Shown: piece by piece, positions 26,478 to 34,051 of the stretch
Position numbering within the stretch: the first letter of the stretch is position 1
How the letters are laid out: each line of letters begins with the position of its first letter
NCBI RefSeq assembly: GCF_001590685.1
Contig: NZ_CP014616.1
Span: 3,471,001 to 3,535,000, forward strand
DNA: 64,000 bases
From: Sporosarcina psychrophila
Lineage (GTDB): Bacteria > Bacillota > Bacilli > Bacillales_A > Planococcaceae
Reading direction: 5' to 3'
Notes under the pieces: model-generated
The model's input: the letters and a program-made list of their open reading frames with translations, nothing else
The model's database searches: none
What the model was told of the DNA's origin: nothing
Program-made: the position numbers and the translations under genes

Positions 26478-26744
26478 TTAAATTCTACCGACGATTGCAT
26501 AGAGAAATGCAATAAATAAAACACCTAATGAAATGGAAAGTAACGAGATATACTTCATAAACCCTTTTTCTTTCTTAAAGAAAGCACAGATACCAAGTAC
26601 TAAGCCTGTAAGATAGATACCAAAGCCAATGAATATTCCCCACCAACCCAAAATAGTAATATTAATCGGTGGGAATGCCATATATGCAACAAAAATACCA
26701 ACAACAATCAATATAATGGAAAACTCACTAAACTTTCTTCCCAT
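26478..26744 (-). CDS. small integral membrane protein
   Basis: 88 aa, three membrane segments (about 9-27, 30-53, 65-85) with basic residues between them. AAAAGGGGATG precedes ATG 26744. Family unknown. The motif ACTAACGGGTCA follows the stop by about 26 nt. Confidence 0.62.
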   Translation of the reverse strand: MGRKFSEFSIILIVVGIFVAYMAFPPINITILGWWGIFIGFGIYLTGLVLGICAFFKKEKGFMKYISLLSISLGVLFIAFLYAIVGRI

Positions 26745-26794
26745 GTTTTCATCCCCTTTTATTCTATCTATTTCTCCAAGCGATTTAGATTCCT

Positions 26795-26882
26795 CTTGTT
26801 CAACTAAACTGCCCCTTTAGTTCAATAAGGAAAAAGGCTTTACTCCTTCTGGAAGTAAAGCACCCCGTTAGTTGAAGAACAA
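26795..26882 (-). repeat. array element: palindrome, terminator and arm
   Basis: Minus-strand order: arm TTCAACTAACGGGGTGC, terminator GCTTTACTTCC-AGAA-GGAGTAAAGC then CTTTTT, and palindrome AACTAAAGGGGCAGTTTAGTT. At 88 bp this is the most compact complete intercassette element. Confidence 0.7.
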
Positions 26883-26907
26883 TCGGTTTTACCCTACATA
26901 CAAGGCA

Positions 26908-27354
26908 CTAATTGTTTTGTACACCTTTCATATCTCCATAATAAGATACAAATTCCTTTAATTCTTCTAGTGTTGAAGGGATAAAGCTTTGGTCGCTATC
27001 CATTTCAAATTGTAACTCATTATCTTTACCTGATTGTTCTTTAAAATACCCTTGTATTATAATTTGCCCTAGATTGTTAAATTTAATATCTATCTTGAGG
27101 TTCGCCTCGGAACTCCAAAAGGTGGCTTCTCCTTTTAGTTCGCTATTACACCTTTTTAATTGGTCATAAAACTCAAATACTTCTCCTGTGGTAAACCACA
27201 GTTCACCTTGTACATAATATTTTCCACTCTTAATTTCCACTATTGCTTTAGCATCATAACCACCATTATGACTTGTGTCTTTAGGAAATCCAAAAACTTC
27301 TATCAACTCAAAACGTATAAAACCTTGGTTGCCTCTAACGATAAACTCATTCAT
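26908..27354 (-). CDS. WapI-like immunity protein (tentative)
   Basis: 148 aa, soluble, beta-rich, starting MNEFIVRGNQGFIRFELIEV. The order of a central LKGEATFWSS strand, QIIIQGYFKEQSGKDNELQF and a late SDQSFIPSTLEEL is like the WapI-type immunity proteins that protect against polymorphic toxins. No toxin gene lies next to it, so the role is uncertain. A good ribosome binding site (GAGAGG) precedes the ATG. Confidence 0.5.
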   Translation of the reverse strand: MNEFIVRGNQGFIRFELIEVFGFPKDTSHNGGYDAKAIVEIKSGKYYVQGELWFTTGEVFEFYDQLKRCNSELKGEATFWSSEANLKIDIKFNNLGQIIIQGYFKEQSGKDNELQFEMDSDQSFIPSTLEELKEFVSYYGDMKGVQNN

Positions 27355-27424
27355 ATTATCACCTCTCTAGACAGGAACCTGATAGTTAAATCATATCAGA
27401 TTAAAAGGAAATTCAGCATAAGTT

Positions 27425-27457
27425 TATTGAACTAACCTGCTTCGTTAGTTGAACAAG
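27425..27457. repeat. array palindrome
   Basis: TATTGAACTAAC and GTTAGTTGAACAAG around CTGCTTC. Confidence 0.7.
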
Positions 27458-27627
27458 AAAAAAGAGCCGTCTAAGCAGCTCAACAATCTTCAAGTAAACC
27501 AGCTAATAGGATGTCAATATTTTTCTCTAAAATAATTATTAACCCTATGTTATACTATTTTGAGCATGCCAAACAGCCCTCCAAAAACCTTTTGGAAGAT
27601 TTTCTCTCTCATTATTAAAACTGTTAA

Positions 27628-28830
27628 TTAAGCTATATCAAGGAAAGATTCTTTTCTGTTTAATAATGCATAAATCCAATGAAGTAATTTATTAATACAG
27701 GCTACAATCGCTTCTTTGGCAGGCTTTCCTTCTGACTTTTTCTTATCATAGAATTCTTTAAGCTTTTTGTTCCTTGAACTTCTTATTCCACATAATACTG
27801 CTAGATACAAGGCGTGACGCAGTCTGCTTGAACCTCTTTTAGTAATACGGTTGGTTGTTGCTGTGAACTTTCCTGATGAGTAAACTCTGGGATCTACTCC
27901 TGCAAAGGCAACCAGTTTTTTCGGATGACTAAACCGATCGATTTCACCAATTTCGGAGATAATCGTTGCAGCGATTTTTTCTCCTATTCCAGGAATCGAT
28001 TGGACAATCTTGTAGTCTTCTAGCTCATTTGCCAAGGTCACAATACGATTCTCTAAAATTGAAAGGTGTCCTTGGTACTGAAAAAGCATCTCAATATACA
28101 TTTGAAGATTGATTAAGTGACTTTGATACACGACTTTTTGAAATGGATTTCGCATTGCGGCATCCATTATTTTTTTTGCCTTTTCTCTTGCCCATTGGAC
28201 AGAACGACTAGGGCAGTACTCTGCAACACGCACGGCTATTTTACTTTCCCCAGCTGATAAGACGGCTTCTGAAGTCGGAAATTCCTCTAACATCAATAAA
28301 GAAACCTTTGAATATAGATCACCAAAAACCTTCCGATATTCAGGAAATACTTGATCTAAAATAGTATGAAACTGAAGTTTTGCTTCTACATACATATTCG
28401 TAACGATCTCCTGTTGTCTTGAAAGATTTCGAAGGTCTAAAAGCTGAAGCCCTCTGTTTTTATGAGGTTCAAAATCTTCTTTGTAATAAAGCACACACAA
28501 CTGATACGCATCGATTGCGTCCGTTTTCACCTTTCTTAAACTGGACTTCTTAGCCTGATAAGAAATTATAGGGTTAAGCAAGATATATATAACATCATGT
28601 TCCTCCATGAATTGAACAACGGGGGTATGATAATGACCAGTGGATTCTAGAATGACCATAGGCATTTGTCCTGTCATCTTTTCTATCTCTTTTAAAAATC
28701 CAATAAAGCGATGTAATTCCTCTCTGGTATGCTTCACAGAAAAGCTCTTTCCAAACGGTTTTGATTTATCTAAGAATGCCTGAACTTGGCTTTCTCCTTT
28801 TGCCACATCCAGGCCAACTACTGGATTCAT
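27628..28830 (-). CDS. IS110-family DEDD transposase
   Basis: 400 aa. RuvC-like DEDD domain at the N-terminus: D in VVGLDVAKGE, E in ILESTGHYH, D/D in KTDAIDAYQL. C-terminal Transposase_20 domain with SIPGIGEKIAATIISEIG and the conserved serine region YSSGKFTATTN. GAGGAGG precedes ATG 28830. It appears functional. IS110 transposases act with a bridge (seek) RNA made from the element end. Confidence 0.9.
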   Translation of the reverse strand: MNPVVGLDVAKGESQVQAFLDKSKPFGKSFSVKHTREELHRFIGFLKEIEKMTGQMPMVILESTGHYHTPVVQFMEEHDVIYILLNPIISYQAKKSSLRKVKTDAIDAYQLCVLYYKEDFEPHKNRGLQLLDLRNLSRQQEIVTNMYVEAKLQFHTILDQVFPEYRKVFGDLYSKVSLLMLEEFPTSEAVLSAGESKIAVRVAEYCPSRSVQWAREKAKKIMDAAMRNPFQKVVYQSHLINLQMYIEMLFQYQGHLSILENRIVTLANELEDYKIVQSIPGIGEKIAATIISEIGEIDRFSHPKKLVAFAGVDPRVYSSGKFTATTNRITKRGSSRLRHALYLAVLCGIRSSRNKKLKEFYDKKKSEGKPAKEAIVACINKLLHWIYALLNRKESFLDIA

Positions 28831-28844
28831 TTTTATTCCTCCTC

Positions 28845-29036
28845 TAATTTCTACTTGCCAGTACCCCTAATCCTTCTTGTAGTGTCATAGCTTCGCTTGT
28901 TATACGAGATCTACGTCCCAACCAGCCTCAAACATGTTTCTACAAGTAGGGGGTGGACAGTTTACTTGACGGGATCAATGCCCCACGCACCCTTACGTCC
29001 TACCCTGGCTACTGATATATTAAATCCAATTAAAAA
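28845..29036 (-). ncRNA. candidate IS110 bridge RNA region
   Basis: In the IS110 subgroup the bridge RNA is transcribed from the non-coding end 5' of the transposase gene. Here that stretch is about 190 nt and contains CTACTTGTAG and CTACAAG stems and CTCGTATAACAAGCG. Position and structure fit; no homologue could be aligned. Confidence 0.45.
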
Positions 29037-29038
29037 AA

Positions 29039-29064
29039 GGTCAACCAGTAAAAACTGGTTAACC
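29039..29064 (-). terminator. terminator of the sigma/anti-sigma operon
   Basis: GGTTAACCAG and CTGGTTGACC pair around a short loop, followed on the minus strand by seven T. Confidence 0.8.
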
Positions 29065-29102
29065 TTATAATACGAAGCACCCGTTAGTTGAAGAAGAAAA
29101 AA

Positions 29103-30137
29103 CTATTTAGTGGGATTTGCTATAACTCCAAGTACAGAAGCTCGAATCATATCTACATCTTTCAATGCTTTTAAGTCTGAGGCTGTTCCTGTAACCACTG
29201 CACCTATTATGTTTAGGTTGTCTGCAGTTAGAGTTGAAGAATCACCTTTCATATTGAGATAAATCCGTTCAAATTCCCCAAAGTATTTTCCATCTTTCTC
29301 GCTTAACCCTCCTTCAATGTATTGGATAAACAGTCGCTCAAATTCGGAAGACTCCTCAAACCCATATACTTCAGTAGCCATTTCAGGTAAAGCTTCCACT
29401 TTGATCGTCGTATCTCCATTTTCCACTTTGATATTTTCAACATTCAACCTCTCTATGTCCGTCTCTGAATAAGTATCAGTCCAGTGCCACTTAAGCGTAA
29501 TACCTTTTGGAATTCCTTCTCTTACTTCCTCAGGTGAATATTTTTGGTCAAATGATAACGCCATTTCCACGAGAGTGTCGTCCGAGAATTCACTTAGAAC
29601 AGCTAAGTCATCACTAACTTCACTGTACCTCACTTCAGGATGATAAAATTTCATCATTCTTTGCTTTGTCCCAGGATCATAAAGTTGCATTTGACCATTA
29701 TTTTTATTTTGAATTTGTATTGGAGAATGGTCACCAGTGAAACGGCTGACTCCACCAAAGAGGCTATAAGTAACAACATAATCACTCCAATTTACTGGGA
29801 TTCCTTCAATCTCTTTGTATCGGTTAAAGGTTAAAATACCCTCAAATAAGCCATTCCCCTCTATTAGCACACCCGCTTCCTCTACGTTTGGATTGGTTAT
29901 CATGCTAAATTGTCGAATATCCCGAATTGCCTTTTGTTCACTCCATCTCATGATTGAAAGCCACGTAAAACCTAAAGTGATGCTTAGAAAAACGATTACC
30001 AATGTGGAAATTGCAATGGTTCGAAGAATCGTCCCTCTTTTTGCCTTCCTTACTACCTTTGAAATGTTACTGGTCGAATTTCCTTCAAAAAGTTCATTTA
30101 GCTCTAATTCCTCTTTACTTTCTTTGTAGTCTGTCAT
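29103..30137 (-). CDS. membrane anti-sigma factor
   Basis: The start is taken at ATG 30137 (AAGGAGC upstream), inside the sigma gene's 3' end (23-bp overlap). 344 aa: cytoplasmic N-terminus of about 50 residues, one membrane helix (about 52-74), then a ~270-residue exterior domain as in sigma-regulator proteins of bacilli. No zinc motif. Translational coupling to the ECF sigma supports the role. The gene ends 15 bp before the array arm. Confidence 0.75.
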   Translation of the reverse strand: MTDYKESKEELELNELFEGNSTSNISKVVRKAKRGTILRTIAISTLVIVFLSITLGFTWLSIMRWSEQKAIRDIRQFSMITNPNVEEAGVLIEGNGLFEGILTFNRYKEIEGIPVNWSDYVVTYSLFGGVSRFTGDHSPIQIQNKNNGQMQLYDPGTKQRMMKFYHPEVRYSEVSDDLAVLSEFSDDTLVEMALSFDQKYSPEEVREGIPKGITLKWHWTDTYSETDIERLNVENIKVENGDTTIKVEALPEMATEVYGFEESSEFERLFIQYIEGGLSEKDGKYFGEFERIYLNMKGDSSTLTADNLNIIGAVVTGTASDLKALKDVDMIRASVLGVIANPTK

Positions 30138-30639
30138 GTTTTGTTTGCTCCTTCCTATATATTTCTTTAAAGGATTTCCTTGCACGAAATAGATATGTTT
30201 TTAAGGTTCCTGGATTTAAATCCAGCATCTCCGCAATTTCTTTGTAACTTAATCCAAGCATGTATTTCAACAGGAGTATTTGTTTATGTAAGGGGGAAAG
30301 CCGATTTAGTATGTTATGAATTTCTTTTTTCATTTCCGTCTGTTGAACATAGTCTTCTGGTAAAAGTGAATCGTCTACAAACTCAAAGCCTTCAAAAGGT
30401 ACATTCACTTCTTTTTTCTGCTTACGACATAAATCATAGTACTGGTTAATTGCTACTCGAAATAGCCAACTATAAGCTTTGTTTGGGTCAATTGAATCAA
30501 TATATAAAATAAATTTATATAAGGCTTCTTGGATAATATCTTCAGCATCCCTGGGATTTGCACCATTTTTAATTAAATATTTAAAAATGATTGCTGTTTT
30601 TTCTTGTAAAACTAAGTACAGTTCCTCCTGCTTACTCAA
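30115..30639 (-). CDS. ECF RNA polymerase sigma factor
   Basis: 174 aa from TTG 30639, preceded by AGGAGGTG. Region 2 at about 15-75 (DAEDIIQEALYKFI, AYSWLFRVAINQYYD) and region 4 at about 110-160 (LSPLHKQILLLKYMLGLSYKEIAE). Second ECF system of the island and the only multi-gene regulatory cassette in the array. Confidence 0.87.
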   Translation of the reverse strand: MSKQEELYLVLQEKTAIIFKYLIKNGANPRDAEDIIQEALYKFILYIDSIDPNKAYSWLFRVAINQYYDLCRKQKKEVNVPFEGFEFVDDSLLPEDYVQQTEMKKEIHNILNRLSPLHKQILLLKYMLGLSYKEIAEMLDLNPGTLKTYLFRARKSFKEIYRKEQTKHDRLQRK

Positions 30640-30817
30640 TTACACACCTCCTATTCGGTTATAAGACTCATAAGAAACAAAAAAGTGAACACTTTTTAAT
30701 GAAAATTACAAAATAAAAAGTACGATTCTTTAATCGAATCATACTGAAGTATAATCAATTATTTTTGATAAGTATTAAGCACTTATATATTGCTCTAATG
30801 TTCCTCTTAATTATTTT

Positions 30818-30852
30818 CTTATTGAACTAACCTGCCCCGTTAGTTGAACAAG
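30818..30852. repeat. array palindrome
   Basis: CTTATTGAACTAAC and GTTAGTTGAACAAG around CTGCCCC. Confidence 0.75.
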
Positions 30853-30988
30853 GTTGTATGCTGCATGCACCCCTAGTAGACATAACACCCGTTCACGGAA
30901 GTCGTCATCCCCCCAGTTATCCCTTTAATTAAATAAAAAAACTGCCCTGTAAAGGCAGCCGATTCTCCAACTAAGCACCCATTAGTTA
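30853..30988 (-). repeat. repeat family R2, copy d
   Basis: Diverged first half (GTATGCTGCATGC), then CCGTTCACGGAAG, the terminator GGCTGCC-TTTACA-GGGCAG then T7 on the minus strand, and the arm GCACCCATTAGTT that overlaps the next gene's stop codon. Confidence 0.65.
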
Positions 30989-31287
30989 AAAAAAACGAAA
31001 AACATATCCTTAAAGAATATCAGTAAAAGTAGAACCCAAATAACCGCTAAACTTTGAAAAAAGTATTTTTTATATTTTGGGCTATCCTTTTCAAAAGCTC
31101 TAAACCATTCTCCAAATAACGTAATAATAAAAATAAGAAATACATATATCATTAATTTAATCATTTTTACATTTTGTTCTGGTGTATTAAATGTGTAAAA
31201 CTTATTGGAAAAATAATAAACGCATAATATGGTAAATAACAAAAAATATATACCCCATGTAATTAGACGACCTTTTCGAGTTTTCAA
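30982..31287 (-). CDS. small integral membrane protein
   Basis: 101 aa from TTG 31287, preceded by GGGGGAGGGG. Three membrane segments (about 9-27, 42-62, 80-100). Its last codon AAC and stop TAA belong to the array motif AACTAATGGGTGC. Family unknown. Confidence 0.65.
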   Translation of the reverse strand: MKTRKGRLITWGIYFLLFTILCVYYFSNKFYTFNTPEQNVKMIKLMIYVFLIFIITLFGEWFRAFEKDSPKYKKYFFQSLAVIWVLLLLIFFKDMFFVFFN

Positions 31288-31357
31288 TATAGCCCCTCCC
31301 CCCCGTTGATTAAGAACAATTTACCTTGTTCGTTCGTAATCTCAAAATTATATTAAA

Positions 31358-31483
31358 CTACTTCGATAACCTTCCAAGAATATCAAATAAGGGAAATAAT
31401 GGATTTCCAAATAAAGGGGTAATAACAAACATAGTTATCAACATTGCAATAACGAATATTCCGAGCCGTTTTTTTTTGCTCAT
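31358..31483 (-). CDS. 41-aa membrane peptide
   Basis: ATG 31483 follows AGGAAGTG by about 8 nt. The peptide begins MSKKKRLGIFVIAML, has one hydrophobic helix (about 7-25) and ends LFDILGRLSK. The longer plus-strand frame over the same DNA is its shadow. Function unknown. Confidence 0.55.
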   Translation of the reverse strand: MSKKKRLGIFVIAMLITMFVITPLFGNPLFPLFDILGRLSK

Positions 31484-31557
31484 ATGTTATTTCACTTCCT
31501 TTTCAATCTAATATTACAGTAATTATCCAGTTTTTCGAGATTAATCAGCATAACATC

Positions 31558-31640
31558 GAATCAATCGCTGAACGGGCTTGTATAGTCCATACACACCAGG
31601 TTAACATAACGCCAGTTCTCGGCAGTTGATCATGCGCCAT
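31558..31640 (-). repeat. repeat family R2, copy e
   Basis: CGAATCAATCGCTGAACGGG, GTATAGTCCATACACACC and AACATAACGCCAGTTC. The terminator half is missing. This is the last recognisable array repeat before the island's right end. Confidence 0.6.
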
Positions 31641-32153
31641 GCCTCCTTATAACCCCTCATTTCATCTCCTACGACACTTTGCTTTCTGTATGCATCAAAT
31701 ATACATTATTGAGTTAACGGGCTTTCTGGTGAACGTCAGGCCTGACTAACTGAATAGTTATGCAGATTGACCTCAACGGTGAGTAGATGAAAAACCCTCT
31801 CGAAAAGTCATGGGGGTCATTCGAATTTATCCATAATTAGCATGTGAATCCGTTTTTCTAAGTTACGACATTCCCGTAATGTCTAAACATATTTGGTAAT
31901 GTGAAATATCATTCCCTACTCGGATTACGAGTAACATTTTCTAATAATAAAACTGTTGTAGTATAAAGATTTATTCAAAAAAGTAATACAGACCACCTGC
32001 TTACTTTCTTGTCCGCAATTTGTCCGCATAATTAATTTCCTGTACCAAACTTATTTTACTGAATTAATTTACCTGTTCACTAAAACCTTATTAAATCAAA
32101 CTTATTTAACCTCAACTAATTCAGCTTAACCAGTTTAACTAAGGGATACAAAA
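31641..32153. other. non-coding right end of the island
   Basis: No convincing gene. A single TTGAGTTAACGGGCTTTC at 31710 may be another decayed array motif. The candidate integrase arm sites at 32009-32028 fall here. Confidence 0.4.
32009..32028. promoter_or_regulatory. candidate integrase arm-type sites (right end)
   Basis: TTGTCCGCA twice, 11 bp apart, matching the doublet at 2595-2613. A single TTGTCCGCA also lies at 33994. Confidence 0.5.
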
Positions 32154-32284
32154 TCGACTAGGTAGGGGTCGCTGGTTCGAGCCCAGTCGGGACCATTGGG
32201 TGCCAAACCCGAAGAAAACCTTTAGGAACAAAGGTTTTTCCATAAAAAAGACGTTCAGGCCTTGTGCTTGGAGGTCTTTTTTTT
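32154..32284. repeat. attR: direct repeat bounding the island (right copy)
   Basis: Carries the tRNA-Val 3' half (from the anticodon stem on) and the tRNA terminator, but no 5' half, so it is not a working tRNA gene. Matches 2447-2577 almost perfectly. The island-side flank GGGATACAAAATCGAC recurs at 36119. Confidence 0.88.
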
Positions 32285-32289
32285 ATTGT

Positions 32290-32366
32290 TTTTTTAAATT
32301 GGGGGGAGTTGAATAAGGAAACAGCTTTACTCCTTCTTGAAGTAAAGCTACTGTTAGTTGAAGATT
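32290..32366 (-). repeat. array-like element outside the island
   Basis: TTCAACTAACAGTAGC, terminator stem GCTTTACTTC...GAAGGAGTAAAGC and CCTTATTCAACT, resembling the element at 26795-26882. It follows the esterase pseudogene directly. Confidence 0.55.
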
Positions 32367-32374
32367 CATTAAAA

Positions 32375-33117
32375 TTACCAAGTTAATTCATTTAAAAATG
32401 TAAGTATATCTTTGTTCACGTCATTTATATCCGTGCCTAATGTCATTAAATGTTTAGAGTTCGGGTACCCCTTCATTGTTTTTTGATTCGTCGCAACGCT
32501 TTGAAAAATTACCTCTGCACTTTCTTTATACAATGGCTCATCTAACTCACCATATAATATGCGAATTGGTGATGTTAAAAGTGCTAATTTATCCATCGTT
32601 ATATCAATTAGCTGTTGGAACTCAACTAATGAATCGATAGAAATATTTTGAAGACGTTTCATTTCTCCATTTTTATTTGTTCTTCATTTTTTCCTTCCAG
32701 TTGTTTGTATCCTTTTGCATAATGAAAGACACGTTTTTGTAGAAAATTAGCTTCCCTATGTATTGGAACTGACATTGTCACAACACCATTTATCTCCAAC
32801 TCTTGACCAACTTTTAATGCAAACACACCACCAAGAGAAAGACCAATCACAGCTATTTTTTCAAAACCTTTGTCCTTCAACAACTTGTAACCGTTTAGTA
32901 CATCTTGCCACCAATCTGACGGTCTATGTGTGAGAAGTTCTTCTGCTGTTAAACCATGTCCACTGTATAATGGTGCGTAGCAAGAATAATTGTTCTTTTG
33001 CAAATACCTCCCTAACTTTTTCATATCAATCGTATTGCTTGTAAAAGGATGTAATAGTAAAACGGCTTTCTCTCCACCTTTATAGAAAAAAGGCTTAGGG
33101 GGTACTATTTTCATCAT
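32375..33117 (-). pseudogene. carboxylesterase (Est-type), single-base frameshift
   Basis: Two overlapping frames, 32659-33117 and 32375-32662, together equal a complete ~247-aa thermostable-type carboxylesterase. The first carries LLLHPFTSNTIDMKKLGR and the nucleophile motif GLSLGG. The second carries the LYGELDEPLY acid region and the late His in SKHLMTLG. They join in frame if one A is added in the GAGAAATGAAAC context near 32660. It is either an inactive gene, a sequencing slip, or two coupled half proteins; the first is most likely. Confidence 0.8.
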
Positions 33118-33206
33118 TATTTTGAATACCTCACTAACATATTCTCAGAATTTAATTAAATAACAGAACATCGAATTTTTATAATTCCTTTAAAGTATAA
33201 CATCCA

Positions 33207-33236
33207 TTCATTATTGAACTAAACTGACCGTTGGTA
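33207..33236. repeat. degenerate array palindrome
   Basis: TATTGAACTAAACTGACCGTTGGTAC: the left arm is kept and the right arm decayed. It marks the upstream edge of the esterase cassette. Confidence 0.45.
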
Positions 33237-33265
33237 CAATACTATTTTTCAGACTACATCTTGTA

Positions 33266-33480
33266 TTACTCACTACTCATTTTAGCAACTTGTGTAACTA
33301 CTGCTGTAGAAGGTTTTACACTAAAATTCTCTGACAAATTTAGGCCGAATAAAACCGGTATTGTTCCAATTATAGAGATTTTTATATAGGTTCTCCTAGC
33401 AATATCGCTCCTAGAATATAGCCACCAACAGGATTTAAAAGCAACCAATTATTTGCTATAATAGCGTCTTTTTTAAGCAC
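33266..33480 (-). pseudogene. EamA/DMT-type transporter C-terminal remnant
   Basis: A frame NNWLLLNPVGGYILGAILLGEPI ends in TAA and another continues IIGTIPVLFGLNLSENF; together they match the last two helices of EamA family permeases. The break and the missing N-terminal eight helices make it a pseudogene. Confidence 0.6.
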
Positions 33481-34040
33481 GTAAAACAGTAAATAATAGA
33501 CCTAACCTCAAACCCTTAAAACTTAATCCCCTTTGACTTAAGATACATTGCAATAATAGTTCTATTTCATTAGTGAATACAGTCTCTTCATTTTTTTCGG
33601 AACCCAATTAACTAATTGAATATCATTTTCATCCCGAGTAAATGATTTTCCTGATTCTTTTCTGGCAAGTGATTGAATACGCCGCATCCCTGAACTTTTT
33701 CTTTCATTCTCAGCAGGGATTTGTTCTGCGTCTTTATCTTATTTTGCCGTTCTCCAATTAATTCCTAACGTTTTTTGATTTTATTGGTAGTTAATGATTT
33801 TTGATTCCTCATTAATTTGATACAATTGACTTCAGACATCTTCAGCATTCCTTTCGACCTCCACTGCATTTGATTCTACACACTAAAGCAGAGAAATTTC
33901 GGGAGACAGGCAAGTCTTTTTTGTTGAAATTTAAGTTTAACGTTATGTACTTTTTTGTTTCATAACACTTTACTTTTATTTCTCACTATACAATTGTCCG
34001 CATACTTTTGTTATATGCGATAGACACTAACTATTAGTCG
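33481..34040. other. decayed region with a coding remnant at 33562-33690
   Basis: On the minus strand MRRIQSLARKESGKSFTRD...YSLMK ends in TAG at 33562, with frame breaks upstream. No other gene. A TTGTCCGCA site lies at 33994-34002. Confidence 0.35.
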
Positions 34041-34051
34041 GAGGTTTTTCT

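Larger units (their letters stand above)
27490..29036 (-). mobile_element. IS110-family insertion sequence
   Basis: Contains one intact transposase gene and, upstream of it, about 200 nt of non-coding, hairpin-rich sequence as in IS110 elements. No long terminal inverted repeats are seen, which is normal for the family, so the outer limits are approximate. It lies between an array palindrome and the terminator of the sigma/anti-sigma operon. Confidence 0.75.

Noticed and set aside
31326..31511. 61-aa plus-strand ORF
   Set aside because: Shadow of the 41-aa minus-strand peptide, which has the better ribosome binding site and fits the array direction.
13950..31650. Calling the array a classical integron outright
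   Set aside because: The core boxes deviate from the attC consensus, the short palindromes are unlike full attC sites, and no intI or attI is visible. Kept as a hypothesis only.
32154..32227. Second tRNA-Val gene
   Set aside because: Only the 3' half is present; the acceptor 5' strand, D arm and half the anticodon stem are missing.
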